A DNA stretch of 64,000 nucleotides. Origin: Stropharia rugosoannulata (Eukaryota > Basidiomycota > Agaricomycetes > Agaricales > Strophariaceae). The notes below the pieces were generated by a model that worked only from the letters and a program-made list of their open reading frames with translations, ran no database searches and was not told where the DNA came from. Within the stretch, counting starts at the first letter, position 1; each line of letters begins with the position of its first letter. The DNA lies in assembly GCA_028532985.1 (NCBI GenBank), contig JANCIK010000012.1:1302001-1366000 (forward strand). Reading direction: 5' to 3'. Below are positions 47,390 to 58,257 of this stretch, one piece after another. A program made the position numbers and the translations under genes.

Positions 47390-47801
47390 AAGGTTCTGTA
47401 ATTGCTTTGATTTATTGAATTCGATAGAATATATTCTCAACACGGAGAGATCGTCAGTTATTATGCAGCCGCTCTGCCACCTTGTAATACGATCGAAGGT
47501 GTTGATATTGTTAGCTGCGAGCCAATAGCTACGTGCAACAACATGTGCTAGCAGTTTTTCGTCGCCACGTTCACGTCTTCGACGGGCAGTGCACTAAACT
47601 TATATGCTAAACTAGTAAAATAAGACCCTCTGAGTAAGACCCATAATGTACATTTGCACCGATCTTTAGTTAGTATATAATTACCACGACAACAATGTTG
47701 GGAATCCTACTCGGTCGATCTACGCGTCGAAGTTCGTTAGTATTTAGTAGGTGAAAACGCGTATATTGTTCAAGATTGACGCGAAAGAGCAGACAACAGA
47801 A
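47390..47801. other. Convergent intergenic region
   Basis: Lies between the ends of the phospholipase C and Nse3 genes. AT-rich; nothing beyond the two 3' UTRs is supported. Confidence 0.4.
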
Positions 47802-49226
47802 TCACTTCAGTTCCGCAAGCTTGCCGCCAGCGGCCTTCTCCAAGCCAGCGTACATCTTAGTGACTAGATGCTGGCGACGTTCCGGATTTTGATTCTCTTC
47901 TTCCCCGTCAATGGTGTCCACCATAAACTCGGCCACGAACGTCGCGATGAACTCTTCACCAGCCTCGACAAATGCTCGCGGGCCCCAGCGCCACTCGTAG
48001 GTGCGGCCCTCGTCCATGTCCTCCGCCTGTGTGCGGAGGCGCTTGACTCCTCCACCTCTCTTTTTCTTCCCAGACGCATCCCCACCAATCTCCTGTCGGT
48101 CCAGGTAGCCCTGCCGCAGCAGATTCCCGAGGTACGTATCAAGGTTGAGCGCACGTGTCGTAGAGGCCGCAGTGTGCTGAATGGGTTGAATATTTGGGTT
48201 GCTCGGCAGATGCAGGATTTTCAAGTATCGGCGAAGATCGACTATGAGCAAACTTGGCTTAGACTCAACGCAAAGACGCAATAAAAACAAACTGACCATC
48301 TGGTATCACGCGCCCGTTTGCAAGAACAAGTGACAAGATAACATACAGTGCCCCAACGGAGCCAAGCTGGTCCGCCTTACTCCAAGATATCAAACTTCCG
48401 TAGTACTTGGGTGAGCGTTCTCCGTCGTCTTCGTCCGCTTCGCCATCATCTTCAGACTGGTTCTGAGGAGGGAATAGAAGGGCATCATTCTCGGCTTCCG
48501 CATCCAGGATATCCGGATCAGATTGTGCTGCATGCTCGACAAGAAGCGGATCTAGAGACGTGCGCAAAATGTATGTTTTCGAGCCCAACGCAGCCGCTGG
48601 ATAGCGTGTATGTTAGAATTATTGACGACTCATGGTGTGGACACACACCTTTCTTTTTTGCCCCAGTAGCTACCTGGGCTTCATTGACCTGTTCCTCCCC
48701 GTCTTTATCGAGTCCTGCACGCGATGGCAGCTCCACGAGCTCCATGCCAAACGTCTCCTGCAACTTAATCTGAGCAGCCGCAAACACCGCGTTAAAATTT
48801 CGCGAATTTCCCAAGACTACGATGTAGACGCGCTTAAGCCATTTATCATTGTAAGAGATCGATTAAATAACTCACCTTTCTTGTTGATATCGTCGCGACG
48901 CAGAACCGTCCGCCTGTGTTCATTGAAGAGAGCAAGTCGAACGAGTTCATTTGCTTTGCGCGAGACATCCTGATAAATGTAAGCCGAAAAACGAGTAGGG
49001 AAGAAGCGTGACACACAGAGTCTCCTGTTGGCGTTCCATCGATTTCCATTGCGTCTCCGTCCTCCCCGTCCTGTTCTTCCTCTTCTTCTTCGACCTCCTC
49101 TATGCGGCTGCGGCGGCCACCACGGCTTCTCTGCGTCTGCGTTGGTCTCTGTGATTGCGTCGGTCTTTGTGATTGCGTCGGCCTCTGAGACTGGGAAGGC
49201 CCTGCTCTCGCGCTAGAACGCGGCAT
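47802..49226 (-). CDS. NSE3: MAGE-domain protein, SMC5/6 complex subunit Nse3
   Basis: Exons 49226-49017, 48969-48876, 48816-48649, 48596-48297 and 48241-47802; 403 residues. The MAGE homology region runs from DVSRKANELVRLALFNEH and LRRDDINKK through RNFNAVFAAAQIKLQETFGMELVEL to WSKADQLGSVGALYVILSLVLANGRVIPD and DLRRYLKILHLP. The C-terminal winged-helix part includes LRQGYLDRQ, YEWRWGPRA and VAEFMVDTIDG. In fungi the single MAGE protein is Nse3, which with Nse1 and Nse4 forms the DNA-binding kleisin subcomplex of SMC5/6 for repair. The N-terminus is low complexity: three hexapeptide copies (RPTQSQ), an Arg-rich patch and an acidic run. MPRSSARAG at 49226 is taken as start. Confidence 0.93.
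49144..49197 (-). repeat. 18-bp tandem repeat in the Nse3 coding region
   Basis: Three consecutive 18-bp units (49144-49161, 49162-49179, 49180-49197; the last more diverged) encode the repeated hexapeptide in the disordered N-terminus of Nse3. Confidence 0.8.
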
Positions 49227-49446
49227 GTTGCGAGTAAGAAAAGAGAATTGGTTAGTGAATGTGGGCGAACGCGAAAAGCACTCAGCAGTCATTTGCTCAA
49301 AACGTGACGTGACCCAACGCGAGAGTGTGACATTGTTAATTACATTATCCATATAAGGCAGTACTACTTTACAAGTCTTCTACTCCGAAACGGTACAGGA
49401 TAAAGCAAAAAGTAGATACTATGTAGCAAGATATAAAGTCTATATA

Positions 49447-50638
49447 TTATGGAAATGTCTCCACTGTCTTTGTTATTGTAATCCCACCCAGAGTGCTCAT
49501 CGAAGAGTCCTGCAGATTTTGAACACTGAGCGCACGCATAATTTTCGCCCTCCTCTCCGTTTCATCCTCCAGTCTCCGCAGTTGAGCAAGTATAAACACT
49601 CTGCATGCAGCTATGTTCAGCATGGCTAGGTTTATTGGTATCAGCGCAGTCCGAGCTGCGACAGATCCTCCCAAGTAGAATAAAATTAGCGATATCAGTT
49701 GGACGAGGATTGATGCTCTGTCTTGTATTATTAGCCGCTCAGGAGATAGCGAGAGAATGGACTCACAGTAGTAGCCCCTGTCCACCGGTCACAAGGCCGC
49801 GCGAGAGGACGGCGGAACAGTCCACGGCGACGAATCTCCCCACTCCACCGCTGGCTTTAAAGTCGACCTGACACTTCTGCACCCTCCTGAAGGCGATGAG
49901 AATGAAAACAAAGCAGGTGTTGAAGAGGGGACCAATGATCGCTGTTCCAACATAGCCCTTGATGGCAGGAGTAATACTGCACTGCTTCGATGTCCCGACA
50001 TTAACGCCGCTGAGACCGTGGCCCACGAGAGGCGTTACGCAGCATGCGACAGCACCGCTCCAGAGAAGGCTATACAGGGGGACAATGTACCAGTCGCCGC
50101 GAGACGTGTACATAGCACGGATGCGGGGATAGAAAAGAACGGCGGTGAACAGATTAGAAATGATGTACAGGCAACTCGTTGCGTTGAGAATGTGAGTACA
50201 AGAGCCCAGGGGAGCGGCTGCATCATGAGGTGTAAAATTATCTGCTTTGACAGTTTGATTGCAAGAGCTTACTTTGGAAAAGGAGTAACAGGACAAGATA
50301 AGTGAACGTCGTAGACCTGATTGGGCTCATGAGCAACTTTCTAAACCATAATTTGCAAATGAACTTACTTGGACAGAACATATATGCAATTTTGAAGTCT
50401 CGATCTTTTGAGTGAAGCAAGAGTGCGAATGTCCTTTCTAGATTGGGTCGCCACCTCTAGCGCTACGAGCTGCCGCAAACAGACGTTAGGTTAAACTGAT
50501 TGAGAAATCAGTAGACAAGGGACTCACAGCGAGAGCGCCAATGGTGAAAAGGCCGAGAACCATCATAGCTTTTGAACCAGCGGATGTTAACGTCTCCGAG
50601 TCGTCGACCATAGTGGTGGTGGGAGACGAGTTGCTCAT
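49447..50638 (-). CDS. Multi-pass membrane protein, basidiomycete family of unknown function
   Basis: Exons 50638-50528, 50469-50369, 50316-50273, 50217-49767 and 49717-49447; 325 residues. Hydrophobic segments suggest about seven helices: MMVLGLFTIGALALVAL, FTYLVLLLLFQT, SCLYIISNLFTAVLFY, WYIVPLYSLLWSGAVACCV, IIGPLFNTCFVFILIAF, ILVQLISLILFYLGG and TALIPINLAMLNIAACRVFI. The layout resembles basidiomycete-specific seven-helix proteins of unknown role. The C-terminal tail is charged (RRLEDETERR) and Ser/Thr-rich. The splice acceptor at 49718 was chosen because it keeps the frame; nearer AGs do not. No functional motif was recognised. Confidence 0.78.
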
Positions 50639-51484
50639 CGTGGGCGGTAAGCCTTGTGTATGTCGCTGAGAGCTAGATATATACCTACCACACTGGCAAC
50701 AGAAAGATCGGGACCCATCTGTTGTCAATGTTTAAATCATGATTAGAACACGGTCGACTGGTCGCCTTCTAGCATCTTGACTTGACGCCAAAAATAGGCT
50801 CTTTGCTTCCAGTAAGTCTGCCCCGCCCACGCTTCTTTACCATAATCTGGCTAAGAATGTGCTAAACAAGGACTTCCGCGCTTCAGAATCTGGGCGTCGG
50901 GGGTCTAAATAGAGCCAGTGGGGCACTAATACGAACTTGTCATCAAGTCGGCGTTCGCACATCACCCGAGATACTGAAGTACGCGGAAACAAGCGGAGGT
51001 TGATAATTACTTTGAAGTGGATCTTATGCCTGTTTTATGAAGCAATCTGATGGTTAAACACGTATTTAGACTAATGCTCACCGATAAGTCCATAGTTTTA
51101 GTTGCTATGACTCAACTGGAAGCTTTACCGTTCTCGACGACGCTGAAGCTCGAGACTCTCGAACTTGAAGCTTGAAAAGTCGGTTCGGGGACATACATCT
51201 CGTAAGAGCGGCATTTATCCTGTATTGCCGCCATAGTTGGACTCTTAAAGATTCAATTTGGACGAATAACCCATTCCTTCCATCCAGTGAACCAGTAGAG
51301 AAATAGTGCGTCCCATGTTGGCATCCTGTAGGTGCATAATATTTAGGCGTGGAAACATATTTAAAGTGATAATTTAGATGAATCTGCATTACAAACAATG
51401 ATGTACAGTACCGTGCTTTCGACTGAAGATTCGAGACGCGTGCTCAGTCTTCAGGCGAGTCGCAGTCGGTATACGTAGGAAACT
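50639..51484. other. Intergenic region
   Basis: No gene recognised. The first part is the promoter of the seven-helix gene and the last part the 3' flank of the small conserved gene. A minus-strand frame at 51105-51398 has no supporting features. Confidence 0.4.
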
Positions 51485-51945
51485 TCATTTGTGCTTGTGT
51501 CCAAACATGCTCCTCTTCTTCCTCTCTTCGCTGGAAATACTGTTCGTGCTCGAGTTGGACGCGACTCGCTCCACGGCCGGGGAATTCGTGCTTGGTTGTC
51601 CGGATGCGCCACGTCGAAACGATGATGCCTGCACGGCTTTCAGTATGCCCCTGTGTGAATGAAGTTTGCTGCTGGGTGGCTGGTAGTATGGATCACTCGA
51701 TGAAGCGTACCTTTGAGTTGCGTCAACGTAATCCTCCCTATCGAACCGTTTTGACGTCTTGATCGACATCCCGGAAGCCGATACATCGAAACCCTTCGTT
51801 TTTAATCTGGAAATCAACCTTATAGTCGGCTAATATCCATATTAGCGACGTAAACTCACGACTCTTTAGTGGATGCAACGCTTTGGTTGATAGTTTTAGT
51901 GATGACTATGATCCCATACACTATGCCCCCAAAAACGCTAATCGT
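51485..51945 (-). CDS. Small conserved fungal protein with an N-terminal hydrophobic segment (5' exon not placed)
   Basis: Three exons are clear: 51945-51860, 51806-51711 and 51650-51485, giving 115 residues. The order is a hydrophobic segment (SVFGGIVYGIIVITK), then ESLKTKGFDVSASGMSIKTSKRFDRE and DATQRGILKAVQASSF, then a Ser-rich tail ending in a basic KKRSMFGHKHK. This block order is familiar from small uncharacterised proteins of other fungi, recalled from memory rather than searched. No start codon lies in the first exon, and its acceptor (TTGTAG at 51946-51951) implies an upstream exon in phase 0 that I could not locate. The function is unknown. Confidence 0.65.
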
Positions 51946-52625
51946 CTACAACGCCCAATCAGCACTCCCCGAGAAGAATGGCCTTTGAGTAAACGCACAG
52001 CGATAAGAGAAAGAACGTCAATCCTGTTTTGAGAGAGTCAGCGCACACCTTTAATATGCGATGAAGACATACCAGGCCATGAGGGTGTGCAATGACGTCG
52101 ATTTGATGTATGAATGGCGTGTCGCTTCGCTGCTCGTAGGGAAGGAGATACAAGTATAGCCGTATCCTTTCAAAGGACACGAAGTAGGGGTAATAATACG
52201 AGGAAACGGTTGGAAAAGGGAGAGAGGAAAGAAGAAGACTCCACCGTTATGCACGGCCGCAAGCGTGGGAGTACGCTCCGGGCACAGCCTCAAAACGAAA
52301 AACACCGCCACCATAATTCCAACTTGTTTGACTCTTGTTCTCCGACACGGCTCGACCGTACCCGTACTCGCTCTATACTGTGTATTCGTCGTTAATGTCA
52401 AAAACCTCCAATTTGGCTGGTGTTGTTGGGAGGAACGCTGAACCTTCCCTGTGTGCATCATTCTCTCAGGCGCTCATATTCCTGAAACCAACGGTAGTGG
52501 TACACACGCTGTGATAGGCTGTGATTGCCGGGTTCAGCGGAGGCATGGTGACTCAATCAACCCCACCTTGCGCGAAATGTATATAATGAACCGCGACGCA
52601 GTTGACCTCTGTGTCGAGTCCAACG
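51946..52625. other. Divergent intergenic region
   Basis: Should contain the missing first exon and promoter of the small minus-strand gene and the promoter of the plus-strand membrane gene. A TATATAAT sequence at 52580-52587 lies about 40 bp before the plus-strand ATG. A long minus-strand frame (52051-52461) has no family resemblance. Confidence 0.4.
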
Positions 52626-55318
52626 ATGCCGCAGTCAACGTACACTGAGCTCCAGCTTGATCCTGGGTCCGCGCGCCGTAAATCCAAGCTGGGCTTGGCC
52701 ACGATTCTGAAAGGTCTTCTTGCACTGGCTATTCTCTGGGCATGCTATTTTGTTGTCAATGCCGTGTACTCGAATGTGTCCCACCAACGCGCGCCGCATA
52801 AGAAGCTTTATCAGGACCTGGCTGTCCCCTTTAGACCAAGTGACGTTGTGCAACCCCTCATTGGGAGGGACCAGACTTTTAGTATTGTGGCGACCGTTTG
52901 GATTCGGGATGACGATGAATCAAATCATGCAAACGAGGTAGCTCTGGAAGGCGGGCCGATACTGCGCCAACGAGTCATATATTCAGATGTAATTTTCCCC
53001 GGCCTGCATCTGACAACCAAACTGAAGGACCTCAAGAATGTGGTGGATCTGCGGGTTCCTCTAGCGATTTTGTATGTGGTTATTACAATCTCATATTCAT
53101 CATTTAATAAGCGAGCGAAAGTCATAAGCCGGAAATATGGAATTACGACCTCAGAGCGTCGTTTGTGGCTATCCTTGACTCCCCTTCCCTTTTGGACAAT
53201 GCAGTGAATTATTCAAGCTGGATACCTAGTGGCGTGAACTACCCAGCAGTGAGATACTGGGCGTGAGTCTTTCCCTTCACCTTTCATGAAGCTTGCCTGA
53301 TTAATTGTGCCTGTTGCAGTGACGGGACAGTCCCGTCAATTCAAGAGCGCATTGTAGATTCGTATGGGACCTTTATACCACTACTCGAACTCCGGCCTAT
53401 TAATTCGACGTGCTCCAATGACACCAATGTGGATGAAAGTCACGCAATTCAGGATGAGAAAACGGGACCCAACGATTCGCAAGATGACGACGACATGGAT
53501 ATTCCCTCCGCAGAACCGAATACAAATCGTATGCCGAGTTTTACCAGCATCTACTCTTCGACGAGAAAGCATTCTCCAACAGAAGCACACCCATATGTAG
53601 TTACTAGGTATGTATAGTAGTATCTCATACTCTTTGCACTTCGATTTACCTCAAGTAGGACTCACATACGCATGGTGGACGTTGCTGACCTATACAATCG
53701 AACGGAATATGAAAAGCATCACGCCAAGCTACGTGCAGAGTCGGTGAGTTCCACGTCTTACTCATGTCGGCACTGACCAAGTCTGGATCTGCAAGTGCGG
53801 GGCGATGTTTGCGCCTGATAATTTGGACTGGAGGATGTGCTGGAAAGAGTTTTCTATGAATGCGAACAGTGAAACACGCATAAAGCTAAGAAAGAAGGAT
53901 CCGAACAGCCAGCAGATGACAACTGAGTGGGCGTATGGGCCGTATATGTCTGTCTCGCAGACAGGCTGGGGTCCCCTGGTGCGTGCTGAGAAATGTCGGC
54001 TGCTGAAATTGAGGATTTAATCGTTTACTTTTCTGTGAAGGATTTGGTGAAAGTGCCGGTCGATCGCGGAGCATGCGATACGGTCGCCCCTTCCGAGAGT
54101 AATAATCAAGGTAGCTCAATTATTATGCCCTAAGTGTCATACTACATTCATATAGTTGCAGATTACTTAGATATAAAGTGGAATGTTGCCTTCTCAGTGC
54201 GCTCCCCTGGCCAGTTATTCCTCGCAGACACTATGGGGTTGATTCTTTCTGCATACGACGACAGCGTGGATAGTGAAACTGAGAGGGAAAAGCTACACTC
54301 CAAGCTGGAATACGCCAGTGAGTCCTGGCATTGTTTTACTTCATATCAATCGTGTAACTTCGCATATGTAGATGGTCTCAACGGTCACCGATTCAATCAG
54401 GATGCTCATCCGCGCCGTCATTCGATTCTTTACGCACTGAAGTGAGTTGAATTTGTTCAATTTTCTTCACGTTTCGGTAGCTAAAGACACTTATAATAAC
54501 CAGTGCTTTAATCTCTTTCATTTCCGGAATTCTTACTTTCCATTACTGGTATACTCGTTCTTCAACTATTGGAATATCAACATTCGGGACTAGCCTCCTT
54601 GCCTGCGCTTCACTTGCAAATCTCGCTTTCCAAACAGTAACTGACAACACCAAAACAAAATCTTTTTTCGCATGGGTGTTTGTAGTACTGTGGCAGCTGC
54701 CATTTTCCCTGGTGGACGTGTTTTCTCTCAAAACAGTGACCAGAGTCGACTTTAACTGCAATAAGTACTGGGTACCCGTACTGAAATTTGCCCCAGCTTC
54801 TCACCAGGAACGAACGAGCGCACGGATTGAGGCTCGTGTTACTTGGCTATACAGGATATTGGTAAGTAGTACAGACAAGTCCAGGTATTCAAGTCTAACT
54901 TGCATATTTGTAATAGATGTATGCTCTCCTAGCCGCCGTGTTCTCACTCACGAGTACCACGCATTTCTTTGGCGCTCCACAACCCCCATCATTTGACAAG
55001 CTCCATCACATACTCTCCACCGCTCGAGTTCTCTTTATTTTCCCTGCAATGTGCCTCGGGTATATCCTACAAATATATCTCAACATCAAGTCGAGGACGT
55101 TTGCGGGGACGTACCGCTTTTGCACGACACTATACGTGCTTCAGGATATTTTGATTGCTGCACGAGGGCTTCCTTTCGTGGTTGGGGGTGTCGCGTCTGC
55201 CAGAGGGGTGCCGATTTTTGCTGCGGTAACAACAGTTCTGCATATCTTCATTTTGTATCAAGCGTCACTGTATCCCCCGGCATCTAGTATTGACGACGAC
55301 GGGGACTCTTCTACGTGA
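52626..55318 (+). CDS. Large multi-pass membrane protein of unknown function
   Basis: Ten exons: 52626-53071, 53116-53262, 53320-53607, 53659-53743, 53796-53978, 54041-54110, 54156-54317, 54372-54441, 54504-54861 and 54917-55318; 736 residues. One N-terminal helix (TILKGLLALAILWACYFVV, about 26-44) is followed by a roughly 420-residue soluble region with an acidic insert (DSQDDDDMDIPSAE) and the motif SFVAILDSPSLLDNAVNYSS. The C-terminal third has about six to seven helices (ALISFISGILTFHYW, FFAWVFVVLWQLPFSLVDVF, MYALLAAVFSLTSTTHFFG, RVLFIFPAMCLGYILQIYL, AAVTTVLHIFILYQASLY). The overall plan (one helix, a large lumenal or extracellular domain, a helical bundle) recalls CLPTM1-like proteins, but no diagnostic motif was found, so this is not asserted. 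The acceptor at 53115 was chosen because it alone joins the first two exons in frame. Confidence 0.78.
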
Positions 55319-55638
55319 TCAACATGATATGTCTTAAAATATTAGGTACGATTAGTATATTTATTATGTAAAGTTACAGTATTTTGTAGACAATAGCACC
55401 AGTCTGCACACTGCGAGACTCGACCATTGACATCATAATGCATGAGCTTTCCAGCCACACGCTTGGTAATTATGCTGGGTAGACCGTACGGTGTTACAGC
55501 GACAAGTGTAGATACTAGAGTCTAGACGAATACGATAGAGTTTTGATTTGGATTCTGGAACTTTCGAAACTTAGAACTTGGAAGTTTGGAATGGGTGGGA
55601 CTCGGGAGCCTACGGCAGCAAAATGATTCAAAAAGTAG
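55319..55638. other. Intergenic region
   Basis: 3' flank of the membrane gene; a TTTTT run on the tRNA strand at about 55630-55634 is the likely pol III terminator of the adjacent tRNA gene. Confidence 0.4.
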
Positions 55639-55710
55639 TAGCAGCAACTCGTTTCGATCGAGTGACCTCGGGGTTATGAGCCCCGCGCGCTTCCACTGCG
55701 CCATGTTGCT
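55639..55710 (-). tRNA. tRNA-iMet(CAU): Initiator tRNA-Met (anticodon CAU), intronless
   Basis: A 72-nt cloverleaf on the minus strand. The D arm is GCGC-AGTGGAA-GCGC, the anticodon stem GGGG/CCCC carries loop CTCATAA, and the T arm ACTCG/CGAGT has loop ATCGAAA. That A-starting T loop (A54, A60) and the three-plus G-C pairs before the anticodon loop mark initiators. The acceptor AGCAACA pairs with TGCTGCT with one A-C mismatch (pair 5-68) and the discriminator is A. The A and B boxes are internal, and a T5 terminator follows a few bases downstream. Confidence 0.93.
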
Positions 55711-55839
55711 ATATTTTCGTTGCTCCTAATGCAACATTTGATCCAAGTGCTCATAAACATCAATCAATGAAAATCACTGGCTCATTCGGTCACTCTGATT
55801 CACCGGCCTGTTTGAAGGTCGTCAATAGTCTGAATACAT

Positions 55840-57042
55840 TTACAAGTACAAAAATACAACAAGCGGGAAAAGCATGACCAAGATACTTGATACTTTGGTG
55901 AAGCAGAAAAGTAAAAACCGACAGCCCACCCAAAGGAAAAAGAGTAGGCAAAGGAGGAGAATAAGTCGAATTTTTGGACGAGACATGACAAAAGCTGCGA
56001 TGAAAAAAGCAAGAATACGTATCACACAGTCCATTGCGGGATTATTCCGAGCCCACTCCGTGGCGAGTTTCTGCATGTCCTCAAGTGTATGATACGCCCG
56101 CTTTTGGTGTATCAGTGATCTGAGGTCCACACCAACAATCGGAGGGCTGTTAAGCATCAAGGGCATTGGATCGCCTTCTTTCCAGTGAACCGGAACCCAA
56201 GTCATGACGACAGGAATTTTGGACAAATGCTCCTGGTTTATTTTGTCGCCATCTACGTACTTGTAGAGCAGCTCTTTAGGCATATGTCGCCGCAGCCTAA
56301 GTCGGTTTTTTTTGTCCTCATTAATGTGGCAGTTGATTAAGCTGGATTAAGATGCAGTTAGTCATATTATTGAAAGAAATGGCGATCAATGAACAGACTG
56401 GAGGATTGTGCTCGATACAGCTGGTAGCTGTCTGCGTTCTCGTGTTATGGGATCCTCGACAATATATGCAGACGAACCAAGGAGGGCCATCTGCATTCCA
56501 AAAATATGGACATTTAGAGGCATTGTGATGACTTGCTCGGAACCTTCCATGTGGAAATCTATGAGGATTGTTGGGTACTCGACTTTCCCAAAGCGCTTTT
56601 CAACTTCAGCAAGCGCCGCTAGCACAGCAGCGTCTTTTATTTTATCCAGAGATACTCGAGGTCGGTCTTTGGCGGCTTGCCATATGCTCATACGCCTAGG
56701 ATCATTAATGGCGATATTAGAGTCGAGAGGGATAAAAGACTTGACTTGAATCAATCCCTCAACACCATCTGGGAGATCAGCTGGTGTCGTTTCGCCTGAT
56801 AATAGTGCTGTGACAATTTTGAATGGTACAGCGTCCAGCGCCAAATCGCAACGCGCAATGAATGGCTTGTCGCTGATCATCTGATCCCATAAGTGGAAGG
56901 CTGAGATGGAGGCTTGCATGAGCAAATTTTCGATGAAGAGGCTTGACATAAGCGTTCTAACGAGTTTCAACTTTGCGGCGGATTCTGACTCCGTACATTG
57001 CAGCTTGTGTGATATCCTGGAGGATATGCATACTAAGTACAT
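55840..57042 (-). CDS. Unknown two-exon protein with C-terminal membrane helices
   Basis: Exons 57042-56399 and 56341-55840, joined by a 57-nt intron with a GACTAAC branch site; 381 residues. The joined frame is open end to end, whereas each exon alone ends at an intron stop. The N-terminal two thirds are soluble and mixed in charge (SIWQAAKDRPRVSLDKIKD, AALAEVEKRFGKVEYPTI). The C-terminus has about three strongly hydrophobic segments (VIRILAFFIAAFVM, LILLLCLLFFLWVGCRFLLF, SSILVMLFPLVVFLYL). I recognise no family. The start is uncertain: an acceptor-like CTCCAG lies just inside the frame (near 57019), so there may be an upstream exon, or translation may start at the Met near 56958. Confidence 0.6.
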
Positions 57043-58257
57043 GGCAGATCATCATTTTGGCGAACCTTACCAATGATGCTTTTGGCACTTGTGAGGAGAC
57101 TAAGCTCAGAAAATGGCCATAAGATAGAACAGCTTATACTACACCTTTACAGAGCAATATTCAGCTATTTGACACTAGTTTCGCATTAACTTGTAATCGG
57201 ACTGCTAGATCAGTACTTCTAGATCACCTTTGAACAGATCAAGTCTCGCCCATAGCATGCTTTATTACATTGGTTGCATATTCTGATGATCGAAGTCGAC
57301 CGCCTCTCCCTCATCTCCTTCGCCGAACATGATAACATACGGAATTGTGGATTGGGTATATCATCTTCGTACAGAAATAAAGCCTTGATGCGCTGCTTAT
57401 TAGTTGAGGGAGTAGATGGCATGGTCAAGGATGCTCAGGGTAGGAAGGAGGGAAAGGTCCTGATGATGCTGAAACTTCCGGCAATCCGTGAACGTCAAGC
57501 TTTGCAATGCATGCTCTTTTGAAGGGCGTGCGGGACATGAGGCCTTGAGGTATTGATGGCCTCGAGGTGGAAGATGCCGTCCGGCGGACATTGGGCGGAC
57601 TCCAGCTTCCAAACAGCTTCATGTACTTCAACTTTATGTGCCCGTACCGCATTCAACAAATTTCAAGTGTGATATTTTATGAACTGCTAGCATCAAAACG
57701 TTTGCTTAGGTTTATATGGATACAACTACATGCATAGTCGTAAAGGATAAATGTCCGCTGCATTTCCTTGGAGGGTTTCCAGTCAGGTGACCCGTCATAT
57801 AAGACGCGTCGCCCCCTGTCGTTTTCTTCTCTTTTTCTATTTTCCTTCCCCACATCGCCTCCACTACCTTGTTCAAGGCTTTCTCGTGAGCTCACTGCCT
57901 TCTCATTTGTTGAGGCGCTTTTTACCTGACTTGTTCAAGCAAAAGTCGTTATTAGCGGGGACCGGGAATCTGCGACACAGCTTGGCTGGGGCATAGGATG
58001 GAGCGCGCGAATTGATTTGTTTCCCTCTAGTTTTTCTAATACTAATTGAAGAACTGTCTCAGAGGCAGTGTCCTACTGTGAAAGATATACAACAGATGTG
58101 ATGTTTTCCGAATATTCTCTCTTCCCTTGATGCTGAACAAAGATAAGATTAGATACGAGTCAGACCAAATATTTGGATACGGCACCGGCGTGAGTAGATA
58201 AAGAGACCTTGCTGTTTCCAGACTCCTCCTAGTCCTTTCTTTCCCCTGCCCCCCATA
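57043..58257. other. Intergenic region with an LTR-like promoter segment
   Basis: No gene recognised; the small frames on both strands (57219-57652, 57677-57895, 57751-57996) have no motif. A segment around 57760-57810 resembles the start of the solo LTR at 13.1-13.6 kb. The last 150 bases lead into the FHA gene, with a CT-rich stretch just before its ATG. Confidence 0.45.
57757..57812 (+). mobile_element. Diverged LTR-like fragment (TATA region)
   Basis: CTTGG-GGGTTT, then a GTCA-TGAC-CGTC block, a TATAAGA box and GACGCGTC occur in the same order and spacing as in the LTR at 13092-13586. Only this core is recognisable; its ends and any terminal TG/CA were not found. Confidence 0.4.

Noticed and set aside
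52626..55318. Assignment of the large membrane protein to the CLPTM1 family
   Set aside because: Only the overall topology is similar; no diagnostic motif could be seen, so it is left as unknown.
55522..55704. Minus-strand frame of 60 codons
   Set aside because: It overlaps the initiator tRNA gene and reads through its cloverleaf.
57751..57996. Plus-strand frame of 81 codons
   Set aside because: It lies over the LTR-like promoter segment and shows no protein motif.
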